Assembly: GCA_947034885.2 (NCBI GenBank)
Contig: OX344753.2
Location: forward strand, 12,524,001 to 12,588,000
Length of the DNA: 64,000 nt
Source of the DNA: Thuidium tamariscinum
Lineage: Eukaryota > Streptophyta > Bryopsida > Hypnales > Thuidiaceae
Reading direction: 5' to 3'
Shown: one piece after another, positions 1 through 12,965 of the stretch
Position numbering within the stretch: position 1 is the stretch's first letter
Layout of the letters: every line of letters begins with the position of its first letter
Program-made: the position numbers and the translations under genes
The notes under the pieces: model-generated
The model's input: only the letters and a program-made list of their open reading frames with translations
Databases searched by the model: none
What the model was told of the DNA's origin: nothing

Positions 1-1186
1 TGGATTTTGAACTTTGCATTGCTCCCAAACATTCAAAACAACTTTAGATTGACAATGAAGATTTACCACAATAATTAGACTTAAAGGGGATATGAACCAA
101 AAAATTTAATTGAAAACAAACATTGGATGAAAGAGATACAAGCCCCCAAAGTTGCAGCCATCAAAATACAATTTGGTGAACTCAAATTGCATCCATGCAC
201 TTTGAATGGCATTCAAAATTCAATTCATCTTAGCAGAGAGAGTAAAAATTTAGGAATAAGTTTTACTAAATTCAGCCAGAGGATGCAAAAATAAGGAATC
301 AATTTGAACTACTATGTGAGGACACTTTCGGTCCCTGGGGACCTAAGGGGTTGACACGAATCCTGTAACATAGTGGGATTTTCTCGTGAAAATTTAGGCT
401 TCTTAGTACAAAAATGTCCAAACTCCGTTTATCAGCTATTCAGCTGCCGTCCTTCAGAATTTTTTTGCTATTTCGAAAATATTTTATCTGCCTCCACAGC
501 TTTGTGTAAAGCTCTCTTACTTTCAGAAAATGAACCTTACAGCACTGGTTGCAAGGAAATGCGAGAGTCTGACACCCCTTATTAGTTTGTTTAGAAAGAC
601 TGATATGTAACAGAATCAATAACTAAATTTATAAGAAATGAAGTGGGCGAGTATACTTAACAATAAGGATGACCAGTATTATTACATGAAAGAGTGTGAG
701 ATAAAATACATGTGTGGATTTCAGCTAAAGCTGCACGTCCATATCCTCTATCTGAAAATGGCCTATAAATGCGAGTCCAAGCAAATACAGATCCAAAGTT
801 CACTATTGCTACAGATTGCCAGGACAATTTTCTTCTGTCAGCAACTCTCGTATAAGTACCTGTTTCATAGCTTGTGTAAAATAGTTGAAAAAGCATTGAA
901 TCATGTAGAAGAAGTGAAACGTGCTGGATATAGATCTCTCGTGATAACCACGCCACTTGACTTGATCTTGCCAAACACCCACCAACTTTACCTCATGGAA
1001 GCAGATATCCTAGAGTTACTTAAGCTTTGAGAGTTGATCACTTGCTGCTACGTAATGTACACCGTGAAGTCTTTCGTAGCTATCCTCACGGAATGCAAAG
1101 ATTCCAGGTATTGTAAATACATGGGGCAATAGATGATAATATCAACGTAATTGCAATTTCAACCGAACCTTAAATTTCTCCTGACC
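1..1186. other. Spacer downstream of the REF/SRPP gene
   Basis: AT-rich sequence with only short, low-complexity open frames that show no family resemblance. The part next to 1187 probably includes the 3' UTR of the minus-strand REF/SRPP-like gene. No RNA gene or clear repeat was recognised. Confidence 0.5.
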
Positions 1187-2929
1187 TCACCACCACCCTT
1201 TTTTCCTTGCCTTCGACTCCATAGAAATCCTCCGCGGCGGGCTTATCTTTCCCAAACTCCAGCCCGCGTCAAACAACACACTCAGCTCGTCATCTGAATC
1301 CTCATCGTTGCTTACAGGAGCAACAGTCATAACGGTTGACTTCCCCTTGTCAACAGTTCCATCGCCGACAGATTTCGATTCTCCAACTTCCTCAAATAAA
1401 TCGGACTTTTTAACAGTCTCAGGATGTGTACTGGATTCAGAGCTTTCAGGGTTCAAACTGCGGTCAGCAGAGTTGATTTCAGAGCTGATCCTCTGTGCGT
1501 CCACACGGGAACTATCCTCAGCTCCATTATCGACCACAAAAAGGGGTTTTCCTTCCAAACTGTCTTTCAAATCCGTATCATCATCCAGTAAACGAACCTC
1601 ATGAAAAAGAAGACGCCTATCCTGGGCTTCACTGTGCTTAACAAGCCAGCTGGAGATAGCCGATGCGATAGGAGTACCAACTGTATAAATAACTGGTACA
1701 AAAGCGCCCAAAAGAGGTAGCCTTTTCACAAACTTCAGAGTATCTGCCGATTTGGACTTCACTGTCACCTCATACTTCACCCAGGTATTCGCAGCACCAC
1801 CAAGCATACCACGCTCACAAACCTGCTCATAGGCATAGGAGGTAACGATTGTAACCTGCTCGAACATGCTGTGAACGCCTTTCGAACTACTGACAAAGCC
1901 TGATAAAAATGGAACCTTCTCCACTGCAATCTCCCCAAGAGCATATAACTGTAAAATAAGAAATTTTTGGAAGTGAGGAAGAAGCCTAGAATTTGTGAAG
2001 CGCAACAAACTAATTGTACAAAATTCTCACAATGATCATGAACGCAAAGCATTACTAAAATGCAGCAAAGATATCTTCGAAAGTATCCTTCAGCTGTATA
2101 TGATCTACGTTCTGCAAGTAATGATCAAGTTTTTCTCCTTAGATAAGATGAACAAGCCTCCAATACTTCCACAACGACTTAGGGCAGGGCAGTGCAGTGC
2201 AGAGACTAGGAATGCCGAAATACCTTCACATCGGCGAGAGATAGCAAATACAGGCCTTCAGTTCCCGCTTTGACAGCTAGAGGTTGAAGGCGAGGGCTCA
2301 CAATATCTTCCACCGCACCAATCATCGGTCCCACAAGACATGGCAAGCGTCTACTCTCCCGGAGCACATAACACGTGAGCGACACTACAGCCGACCCAAT
2401 GCCCTCCAAGAGCTTTGGCCGCTCCTCTGCTAAGTAACCAGCAACCTACAAACAATCCAAATTCAGAACCTAGTTAAAGAATTCAATTTGTAAATCATGT
2501 CTGCCTTAATGCAAACTTCTGAAACACAAACGTTCCAGATAGAATTTCGTTTTCACTCTAAAGGTGAGAGATATAAAAAGTAAAATAAGAAATAAAGTAC
2601 AAATTAGGTCTCAACCAGCGAAATAGTCTGACAGTTGATAAAGGCAATGCCTTTTGCATCAATCAGAAGAGTATCTAATACACCAAGTACAAACAAATAG
2701 AGACTTTCCTGTCCCTGTGATCTGTCTCACTGGAGCATGCATACTGCAAACTCCCACAAGATTCACTACTATATAAACCACACACTCTTAATCCAGGAGA
2801 ACGTCGCGACAGTTGAAGCAACGTTGAAAACTGACTTCTCAAGAAACAACCTCGGAGACTCGATCAAGTCCATAGAGTACTCACATCTTCATTTGACGAA
2901 CTACACGAACATGAATTGTCGACAGACAT
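1187..2929 (-). CDS. REF/SRPP-like (lipid-droplet / small rubber particle) protein, three coding exons
   Basis: Exons read on the minus strand are 2929-2885 (45 nt), 2445-2224 (222 nt) and 1948-1187 (762 nt), all joined in phase 0, giving 342 residues. Splice sites seen: GAT|GTGAGT, TGTAG|GTTGCT, AAG|GTATTT and TTACAG|TTATAT. The ATG at 2929 was chosen because its short Ser-rich exon (MSVDNSCSCSSSNED) ends in a perfect donor in the right phase. Residues about 16-175 follow the REF/SRPP pattern: a GPMIGAVEDIV segment, then a VPFL helix, then a RLPLLGAFVPVIY segment matching the family's LPLFPRLAQ region. The C-terminal half is an acidic, Ser-rich tail of about 160 residues, longer than in most family members and ending in basic KARKKGWW. 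Known members coat lipid droplets or rubber particles and act in stress responses. The domain match was made by eye and there is no signal peptide. Confidence is good for the family and moderate for exon 1. Confidence 0.72.
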
Positions 2930-4720
2930 ATTGGCTCAATCGCAGAGCATCTCACACCATCAACTGGTACAAGCACCGCTGAGCGTTCGCACGTCAACAG
3001 AAGAAAAAAGCGAAGTGAGCACCCACATCCACTGGCCACATCACACCATGCTCTCCATGGGACACCTGTTCCACCATGGTTTGTCAGGAGGGAAAGAACA
3101 TAAGCTTTAAGGCAGAGATTTATGTCTTTCAGAATTGCCCAAGATTGCCCAGAAAGACATTGGCAGCAACTACATGTGTTAAAGCAACCCCCACCCCACC
3201 CAAAATGCAGAAATTCTCCTCACCTGCTACTCTCATTTCCCTCATGAGAAGAAAAACTCCAACGTATCTGCGATACAGATACAGGAAATGGCAACCAAAG
3301 CGATATCTGAGAAACGAGCTTGCGGTAGATCAGGGGATCGAATTCAACAGAATCCTAATTTTGAAATCCATACGTCCAACAGCTCGAGGGTCTCTCCCTC
3401 TCTCAAGATTTCACCACTTACAGGGCACTAGAACGGGAACAAACAGTAAATGCGAGAGGCGGTAAAAGCCCGTGCTCAAATGTACCTTCGCAAGGCAATA
3501 AATCATCTACGCCGTCGCAAAATACTTCGCGCGAAGAACACGCGGCAGAACAACCTAAGCGAAGTACTGTATCAGTGAATGCTCAGGCGCTGGCTGAACA
3601 AAGACCTTTCCACGTTCCAAGGTTATCAACCATATTTGAAAGCCTCGCCAATGAAAACCAGCGCAATACAAAGAGAAAGTGACACTCCACATACACAGCC
3701 GGGTATCAACTCGAGCAAAGCTTTTGAATAGGAATCAGCAAAAAATTATTTGAAGGCGATCACACGAAAAAACTTAAATAATCACTCGAAAACTTTTAAT
3801 CCGAGCGTGCGAGAAAAAAATTCACTGAAAAACAGAACTGCACTAGGCTCCTGTCCACATGACTCTAAACCTCTCCAGCCAGATCACCTCTTAACCACTC
3901 CGTTAATCGAAACTCACTTTCCTATCCCTCACAATTCCAATAAACATCCTCACTCTCACATCCTCGTAACTCAATCGCGAAATCTCGCAAGCAATTTCGG
4001 CCGTTTCACGTTAATCCACTGATAGCCAAACCTCCAGCGGAAGAAAACTCTGTAACCCGCGCGATACAGTATGTTCTCGCCGTGAAAAGAAAAAAAGAAA
4101 CAGGACTCCAAAATAGCAGGTTACGCAAAACCGCGCGACTTCGCCGCAATCCAAAGACAGCCAACCCCCCAGCGCAAAAAAACTCTAAAAATTGCATGTC
4201 TCACTCATATACGACGCAGTTCATTTTCGCCGTGACAAGAGGAAACCAAAAACACTACAGACTACCAGGAAACGCAATCTCACCCGCAATTTCACCTTAA
4301 TTAAGCGGTAGCCAAACCTCCAGCGACAAAATCTCTAAAAACTGAACCCGACTAAAAAACGACGCGATTTCCTATCGCCGAGAAGAGAAAAGAGAAACAA
4401 CACTACAGAATGGCAAGAACTGCAATTGCAATCTCGCCAGCACTACGTACAACTCGATCCATGAACAGCCAAACCTCCAGCGAAAAGAACCTCTTCAAAC
4501 CGCGTACGGAATTCAAAAACGACGCCGATTTTTTTCGAAATGAGAAAGAAACAAATTTAACTATAACAGATCAGAGAATGGCAGGGTGCGCATACCTACC
4601 TACAGTGAGGCTTCCGCTCCTGCCGCTTCCGAAGTTGCGACAATGAGCTATGCCAGAAGACGAGCCTGCGGAGGGGTGGGCAAGACGTAAGCTTAAGTTA
4701 AGAGGAGGCGGAGGGGAAGC
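2930..4720 (-). promoter_or_regulatory. 5' leader / promoter region of the REF/SRPP-like gene
   Basis: Moderately GC-rich region upstream of the ATG at 2929, without a recognisable reading frame. Two good minus-strand splice donors are visible, GTAGCAG|GTGAGG (exon end 3234) and CTGTAG|GTAGGT near 4600. They suggest one or two non-coding 5' exons and a start of transcription near 4.65-4.75 kb. This is inference; no TATA box was assigned. Confidence 0.35.
4024..4560. repeat. Four-copy degenerate tandem repeat (about 135-157 bp units)
   Basis: The motif AGCCAAACCTCCAGCG recurs, with small changes, at 4024, 4159, 4310 and 4467. Each copy is followed by similar blocks: an A-rich AAACTCT stretch, an ACGACG/CGCG core, then a TTTTCGCCG-like stretch and AGAGAAACA. 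Unit spacing is 135, 151 and 157 bp. The array lies in the likely 5' leader intron or promoter of the REF/SRPP-like gene. Confidence 0.6.
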
Positions 4721-5032
4721 TGGCAGAGGCTCCGTCGTTTCCGCTTATACCGAAGACTTGTCCGATTTCTTTCCCCGAGGCCCTTCGGGATTTTAAGGAT
4801 TAGACGCTAAGTAAATGGGAAAAGAAAAAGAAAAAGAAATGGGGGCGATCAATCCAAGACAAGAGAATGGCGGCACAAACAAGACAGACGATGTTTGAAA
4901 GTGTAATGTACCGTACGTGATCATCGTTGGGTTTAGGAACAGGTCGGGGCACTTTTGATTTGAATTGATTGTACAGTTGGAGGGAGCAAGTTTAAGCAGG
5001 ACGTTAAATCCGTCTCAGGAAGGGGGACCAGC

Positions 5033-5256
5033 GGCCAGGGTGAATTGACCCCTTATTACCCCGCCGGGGCAAACCCTTGAATTTTTTATTTTTTGCAAAT
5101 TTTATTTTTTTGCAAATTCTGAATTCATATATGGAATCAGAGGCCCTCAATTAGCTAGGAGGCATGAAGAAAATCTGAAATATATGGCACAAAATAGGGG
5201 GCAATTTAGTCAACTTGCTGTTGATTGGGGCAATAAGTGGTCAATTCTCCCTGCCC
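5033..5256. mobile_element. Small inverted-repeat element (MITE-like), with a downstream partial repeat
   Basis: The left end reads GAATTGACCCCTTATTACCC and the right end is its near reverse complement (GGGGCAATAAGTGGTCAATT), about 28 bp of inverted repeat in total. No matching target-site duplication was found. An interior stretch (5079-5140, ending TTGCAAATTCTGAATTCATA) is repeated in diverged form just outside at 5298-5360. Superfamily unknown; the CAGGG outer ends would suit hAT. Confidence 0.4.
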
Positions 5257-5978
5257 GGGACGACCAGAGGGCTGGATTTATCTGAGAGAGGTAAACGCTG
5301 AATTTCTTAATTTTTGCACAAATTTTTTTTTTCAAATTCTGAATTCATATTTGCAATCACAGACCTGTAATCAAGTTTTGACAGGAGGGTTTAAGAATAT
5401 ACCAACAAACACAGCACAAAATAGAGGGCTTTTTTACTCATACCCTCAGGTTATACAAGTTTTACCTTGTTGGTTTTACTTCATGGGATGGATTTAACGT
5501 CTCGCCAAGTTTAACCCTCAACCCTTGAGTGTTTAGGACATGTTTTCTAAAATCTAAGTTACACCCTTCTAAACTCAGGACATCCTCACACCTTGACTTA
5601 AAATTGGACTTAGGATCAAGTCTTTTGTAAGGCTCTCTAATTGTAGATGGGCCGTGTAATAGCCATTTGCCCTACTATAGAACAATGAAGGCAACCCTCT
5701 AAAAAGGCCAACACTCTTATTAAGAATTCCCAATTATTTTTTCTTAAAATTGAACTCAAAATATTGGTTTTTTATTCTTTGATGTTTGACCCACCTTGCT
5801 TGAAGAGTTCTCTATTTGTTTTAAGTTAGCAATGGAATAAGGCTCATTATATCCACATGGGGTGGGGGAGTTAGGTGCCCCATGTGGGATATATGAATTT
5901 GAACTAGTTTGAACTAATAGGAACTCCTACTATATAAGGAGCCATGTCGATATAAGAAAGCCTTCCACCATTGTAAGT

Positions 5979-6047
5979 TCATATCTTGCTACATCCACAT
6001 TGGATGAGTTTCTACCATTTATCCCATGTGGATGTAGCAAAATATGA
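5979..6047 (+). other. Short perfect-arm hairpin behind a TATA-like box
   Basis: Arms of about 21 nt with one G/T-type difference (CATATCTTGCTACATCCACA against the complement of TGTGGATGTAGCAAAATATG), with a loop of about 25 nt. A TATATAAG box lies about 45 bp upstream (near 5931). The form is like a small MIRNA-type foldback, but a degenerate MITE is as likely. Confidence 0.3.
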
Positions 6048-9000
6048 GTTTTTATATGTAATTGTATTATTGAAAAGATTATAATAGTCAAATAAGACAA
6101 ACTTTCAATTTAGAGAGGCTAGATATGATATGTTGGAGTGCTCAAGGGTTAAACTACAAGTTGATGACCATGAAAATCATTCCTTTGGTTATAGCAAAGG
6201 GCATCATACCTTCACCATGATTGTAATTCTTGGAGAATGTACATGTGGTGACTTCTTGCTAGCAATTCATGGCAAGTGCAACTTTGATTTCTCAAAAATT
6301 GATAGTGCCATTTCTTTTCCCAAAAAGTTAGAGAAATATTTTCTACAAAAAAATTCTTGAAGAAATTTTTAGCTTTGTTGGCTATTTATGACTCACAAAG
6401 CTCCCATCTAGCTTTACAGTACTACATTCTCTAAGAATTGTTCCAAATAGCAAAAAGGGAGATCACACCTCCTTCACACCAAACAACTCACCACTAATTT
6501 TTCTTTTATATCACCAATTTCTTTGAATTCATAGAATTGTGCTTCGTAGAAAAGATGCAACTATCCCTAGTGTGAATTATTGCATGGCTTAAAAAGTTGC
6601 AAGAGCATTTATACAAAGTTAAACTATTGTAGAAGACCTCCCCTTTTTACAACAAAATTTCAAAGATGAATAGTTGTACTTTTGTCCTAAAAGAAGGATT
6701 TTTTTGTCATCCTTTTAAAAAAAACTCATTGGCGATTCAAAATAATCAAATTTGATTTTTCTTTGTTTGAGAGCAATAAAATATACCACTTGGCCTATTT
6801 CTAACAATGGCCCCAAATATTTGTACAATCTAGGATGACCTATTTTAATAAATTAAGAAAATATAATGAGGTTTTTTAGCAACATTCATTGTTGTGTAAT
6901 GAATAACTAAAAGTAACATCTTTAATTTGTGTGACAAATGACACATTGACATGTTTCAATATTAACACATTTTAGTTTTATACTCTGAAAATAAATTTGG
7001 TGATATGTTGAACACAAATGAGGTTGTAATCTACATTTCATTAATTTGTATTAATTCCAAAGTTGATGAAAATTAGTATAATGTAGTGCAATCTTTATTA
7101 TTTCTAATTCCTAATCAAAGAAACATGTCCCTCCTACAGTCCTACCATTGCTCAATCAAGCATATGGTAAAATACTATATATTATCAAAAATAGGTGGTA
7201 TAACTTAGAAATAATATGTGTGTGTCTAAAATGGGAGGGGTTAATTTATCATTCTAACACTATACAAATTATTTGAGAGGGAATATTTGGTGATAGAATC
7301 CCCTGGTTGTTATAGATGAAATCACTCAATTGCTATAAAAACTAGGAACAATATGGCCTTGTTGTGGATGAATATTCATACATTTAGATGAATAAATGTA
7401 TTTTGTCTACAAATTTGTATATTTCATCTATATCAATGGATGAAATTAACTTCACCACTCTATTGTAGATTGTTGTCTATATTATGTCCCAAATGTATAA
7501 AAACTTCATATAGAAGGACCTTGTTTTGACCCTTTTTAACCCTTAAACTACATTAGAGACTAACATTTTGTGATCTTTGAATTGTTTCAAGAAGGCTATA
7601 GGATGAAAAAAAAAATTTAATCTAATTTGGGGGGCTTGAATGCATTTTAAGAGAACATTATTAGATTTTCATTTACTATTATGGATTTCTCAAAATAAGA
7701 ACATACTTGATCCATAAATCATCCTTGTTGTATTACCTTGGCCAATTATGAATTTTCATCATAGAAAAGATATATTTTAAATGTGAGCCTAATTAAATGA
7801 ATTTTATTAAGCATGGTTTCTATTCCAATTTGGGAATTTGAAAAACTTGATGAATCTATATGTTATAGCAATCTAAACTTTAGACCTATGACTATTGTTT
7901 GTTGATTTTCTAATTTTAAAATGATATCATAACTTCTATGATGTTATGAATTGTAGCAAAAATTTCAAATTTTTTGAGCATATTTTGTATTTGATATGAA
8001 TTTTTTTTACTTTTCATGTAAAAAAATAAAATAATTTCAAATTTTTATAAATACAAAGAAGAATGGTGAAGTTTGAAACTATGATCATAGGCCTATTTTT
8101 CTAGTGTTTATTTGGAAAGGATCAAACTTGTTACCAAAGTACTTGGCCTTGAATGCTTTGATTTATAAATTGATAAGGGCATCTTTCATTCCAACATTAA
8201 CCTTAAAAGTAATATAGAATTCACTTTGGATTTTCTAAAGCTAATTTTAGAAATACAAACCTATAATTATAAATTCAAGGTCAAAATTCCTTCACTTTGT
8301 ATATGTCCATTTTGTAATTGTAATTGTAATTGTTCTTGTTTGAAATTTTGAAATAACTATGAGTTTTTTAAGAAAAAAGTAAAAATAATTTATATCAAAT
8401 AAAATATGTTAAAAATGATAACCTAATTTCTCCATATTTTTCTATATAACTTTGTTTCTATATGTAATAATTGTTTAATAATATAAAGAGACCTTTCATA
8501 AACAAATTTTAAAAACAATATACAATTTTTTAGAATTTCTAAAGACTAAAGATGATACACTAGTATAATACAAGTAATAGTATATACTAGAGAATCTAAT
8601 ACAAAAGAGCATAATTTACACAAATGCAAATGGGTTTTTTTGACTTTTTGTCTTTGTTATTGAGGAAAAAATATTTTTCTACATGAATTCAAAAGATGCA
8701 TAATATAATCATATTCAACAACTTGTAGGCAAGAGGGTGGAGTAAAAATGATTTTTCCTTACAAAAAATGGGAGGAAATTCGAGGAAATTAAGTTGGAGA
8801 AAGTTGTTCAAAATAATAATTAAATTCAACAAACTTGTCAAATGAAAAAGATACCAAATGACATCATGTAGTTGGGAAGCATGTCTTGGGGACATGAAAA
8901 AATGACCATGAATAATTGCAAACAATCTTCACATCTATTTATTTTCACCACTTCATGTTAGTGAATAAATTGCCATTATAATTATAATCAAAGAACATGT

Positions 9001-9830
9001 CCTTTTCCCCACACCTCAAGACTTGTCTCTACAATAGTACCAATTAGTATGGCCAAAGTGGGTCCCAATTTAGGAGACAATTTGATTGGAATGAGTTGAT
9101 AAAGGTCTCAAATTCAATAATTTTGCTCTAGGTGCTCAGGGATTAAGAAAAGGAAAGCTTACTAATTCATGATTCTAAGAAGAACCTCAATTGAAGAAGA
9201 TAAATAAACCTTTATCTCAATCTCAATGGTCAAAGTCAACAATTGGTTCCAAATAAATAATTAAATTTTTTTAATGTCCTAGTAAATAGAAAGTATTATT
9301 TTTTCACTAAAAAAGTTTAAATTTAAAAAAAAAATTTGACTAAAATATTCAATTTATAGAATTCAAATTTTTTTAACCATTTGCTACAATATTATAGAAA
9401 TTAGAGACATATTTCACAATTTATGGTATTAACCATCTCTAGGTTAGATTAAGCACTCTTGCTCCACCAAGCCATGAAAAAACTAAGGTAAGCTTAAATC
9501 ACTCCATCACAAGCAAAAGATCTATGATAGACACCTATGTCATCACAAGTTAAAGTTTTGCATCAACCCATAACAAACTTTTTTTATCAAATGGAAATTC
9601 AAATTATAATAGGTTGAATTAGCAGCTACAATCAATGTGTTTGATGATCTAGTGATTAGTGACTATAGTAGGAATTTCCACCTTTCAAAAGTAAATTCAT
9701 TAAGGTAGCTTTGTCAATGATAGGCAAAATGGCTAGAGCCCATTATAAACAAAAAAATTTAGAAGTGCACTTCAAAACTAGAGTGTACACCATTAGTATG
9801 ATTTTGCCTATGATGGAATGGCTTATTTTA
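6048..9830. other. AT-rich spacer, no gene recognised
   Basis: Long AT-rich stretch with homopolymer runs and stops in all frames. The few open frames (for example near 6130-6360 and 8689-8925) have no family features. Nothing further could be supported. Confidence 0.6.
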
Positions 9831-10206
9831 AGAGAAAAATATCCAATATCGCACTCGTACGTTGCATTGGACCCTAGACTCATCCAAAACCATCCCTAGA
9901 CTGCAATTAATGTATTTGCCAAATGCTTGACTCTAATTCATTGACACATATTAAAGACACGGACCAAAATCTGATTGGTTCATTGCTGAATTTAGCAACG
10001 TTTAGATTTAGGGGCATCTATTGAACAATTTTAGTGGTTTGTGGAGCCAACACTTTGGAAAATCATGGAAATTACATATGGCATCTAAATTAATTTTTTA
10101 ATATTCATGATTTTCACCCGCTAATACTAAAAAAATATTACTTTTAGAAAAAACTACCTCCAACTATGTTGAATTCCTTATTTGGATGGTTTGGGGTATT
10201 TCCATT
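9831..10206 (+). mobile_element. Dispersed MITE-like repeat, copy 1 of 3
   Basis: Shares extended similarity with 52658-53043 and 61176-61920, including the blocks ACTCATCCAAAACCATCCCT, AACGTTTAGATTTAGGGGCA, TTCATGATTTTCACCCGCTA and a shared end near ATTTCCATTGTA. It is defined best by the copy at 52658, which is absent from the paralogous segment. Confidence 0.6.
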
Positions 10207-11977
10207 GTATATGAAGTGATTTTTTGATGCCTTCATGTCTTGGGCATGTTGAAAAATATTGTGACTAACTACTTAAGGTGAGTTAAGATGACGATTATAA
10301 ATACACTTTTTGTTAGTTTTGGGCAATAGTCTAGAAACTCTTTTGAGTCAATTGGGCAACACAAATTACAAATTCATTTCAAATTATTTCTTTCTTTGTC
10401 AAGAAAATAACATTGTGAGGGATTTGAAGGCTCCCGAGGGCCGTTTCAGGGTCTGTTCCCGAAAACTACCAGGGAACTGCTAGCTGCTGTCAATCGACAA
10501 ATAAATCCAAAAAAATAAAAAATTGGGGTCCTGAAATATGAAAATAAGTCCAAAAAAAATTCTAAATTCTAAAAAATAATGATGTGGTAGTTGCTCGGCC
10601 ACGTTGGATTCCTACAAAACTACGTTCCTGCGGCCGATTCTACGTTTTCAGGTTGTGAGAACTCATAGACTCCCGGAGACCTCAAGTCCCTCCTAATGAA
10701 TTTTGATTGCTCTCACTATTACTTCATCTTTGAATTATCTTTTTTATTAAAAGATTTCCAACAATGCTAACTTAGAAAGGCAAACCCGTCATTCTGCCAG
10801 ATCATCAGACCATTTGAGACAGAAATTGGACCCAATTTTCAAGGAGCCGTCAAATGACCCGATCAGTGAAGGGTCAGCGAAATAAAAAAGAAACCCGAGA
10901 CCGAAAGAAAAAGAAAGGGTCTCCGTCTTTTAGGGAGTGGACCACTAACTTAATAATGGGCTTCCACCAGTGTGCTGTCGGATTGCAAACTTTCTCCTTT
11001 CCGTGCTTCGCTGGCTTCCCTCCACGTAAGCCGCAATTGTCGTTCCTTGCCACCTGGCGAATGCTACAATTGTTCCTTCTGCACCATGACCAGGATTTTT
11101 GTTTTAATTTTAAATTTTAAATTCTGAATTTTGGGGGGCTCAAAATGGGCCAGTTTGCTTTTTTGAAATTTCGTGCATGAAGCTTTAGCCCTCACTAGGA
11201 GTCCCTAGCCCTTGAACACCACCGCGGATGTTTGGCGTCTTTTGAATGATAAAGAATCTTTTCGTGTAGGATAGAATTATAACTTTTCATCCTCAGAATT
11301 AGAGGTGGAAAGGGAAGCTCTTCTATAGTGCTTGGACTTCTATTGAGTATTTTTGGCTTTCTCAAACTAAATGATGTCACATAGTATCAAAATGCATGAT
11401 TTCCATGGCCACTAGTCCATCCTTCAAGGGCTAAGAGGAAGGTGTCTGGGGGCATTTTTTGATGAATCAAATTATAGCTTGGGTACAATCTAGACATCAT
11501 ATAAGGTAAAATAGCCCATTACAGACCAAATGAGCAGTTTGCCCTCATATCAGTGTTGAAATCTTCTAATTTTTTTTTCCACATGTGGACAAGTAATAGA
11601 AATGATGAGAGCAATTGAAACTATATTTTTTCGACAAAGAGTGAATTTGTTATAAATTTTTGAAATGTTCCACCCATCATGATTTCTAAACTACCCCAAA
11701 ACCAACTACATTTGTATCCATAATGGTCATCTTACTCATCTAATGCAATCAAAATATTTTGTAACACAGAAGGCTTGAAAAAGTCACATCACGGTCTATA
11801 ATGAATTAACACTGAAAAGTTGAAAGTTCCTATTGTAGTCACTTATCATTCCATACTAGTTAGCTAACACATTGATTTTGGCCAAAATTTAATTCTTTGG
11901 AAGAAAATTGTAATGAATAACACTGAAAAGTTGAAACTGTAATGAATAACACTGTGATGTGTTTTAGAAAAGAATGT
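10207..11977. other. Spacer with two GC-richer islands
   Basis: 10430-10700 and 10790-11110 are clearly richer in G+C than their surroundings but hold no recognisable gene. They may be old insertions or exonic remnants. Short direct repeats (TGTAATGAATAACACTG, near 11909 and 11938) lie just outside the left end of the piggyBac element. Confidence 0.4.
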
Positions 11978-12965
11978 TTAACCCTGGAGCGTCGGGATTC
12001 ATTTGGGGAGTGCAGAGCCGACTAGAAAGTGCTTAATTTTGCAGAGATGGGGGGCGACAGTCCATAGTCATCAGCCATGAAGTAACCGTAGGATCTGCAA
12101 GCTAAGAGCACATGTCCTTGGAAATGCTGTCAAGAAGCTGAACATGTTTGAGAATGGGAAGATCAAGTGGTTTGACTACTTTTTCGATGGCGTTGACTGC
12201 GGCGGGCAAGTCATGACTGCGTCGATTACAGCCACAGAGCGACGTGGGAAATGCATGGAAAAATGAGGGAAAAATCCCAATGTACAGAGTGGGAAATGAG
12301 AGAGGCCGTGATGCAAAATTCAGAAATTGAAGGTGCTGTCCGTGAGATTTGAGGTCCTTGCAATCCGTGTAGTTTCTGAAAGAGTTCTGTAAGAGAAAAT
12401 TTTCATGACTGCCGAGGTGACCGGTTCAATGGTGCCCGGGAAATTTAATAGAATTCTTGAAGCGTGCGTACTCTGACAAGGTTTGCGGACGTCATTTGTT
12501 TTTGCTCTAAAATAAGCATATAATCTTGAGGATGAGGCCAGCTTGCGTCAGCTGGCGGTTGCTGTGAGGAGTTCGTTATAACCACCAGGAAGTGGACAGC
12601 GAAACCGACTGATTCCTTGTGCTTACGAACGCCATGACGCTTGAACTGAACATGCTTGAACGATAGTGAATACGAACTCGTCATGACACTTTCACAGCAA
12701 TGTTTATAATCTGAATTAACATTGGCTGGCAGCAGGAGTGCAATCATTTTACAAGAGCAACAAAAAGGCATAGTCTTCGTGATGCCTACACCCACAAGAA
12801 ATTTACAGTGAGATTCTAGGACTCCAAAACACACTCTTCGATCACAGACATCATTGTACTGGACTGATTGAGGCGCTGGTACGCCTTCGGGTTGCCATGC
12901 TCGTCATGTCGGCTCCATCTTCAGTCCAAAATAGCGGACGGACTTGGAAGTCCATCTTGGTGAAC

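Noticed and set aside
638..1030. Open frame of 130 codons on the plus strand
   Set aside because: No family pattern, overlaps an equally long antisense frame, and lies in AT-rich spacer; taken as chance.
3200..3250. ATG at about 3249 with a perfect CAG|GTGAGG donor as start of the REF/SRPP-like protein
   Set aside because: It would enter the next exon in the wrong phase; the ATG at 2929 fits. Kept only as a possible 5' UTR exon.
12445..12834. 129-codon frame inside the piggyBac element as a second transposon gene
   Set aside because: No recognisable domain and no evidence of splicing to the transposase.
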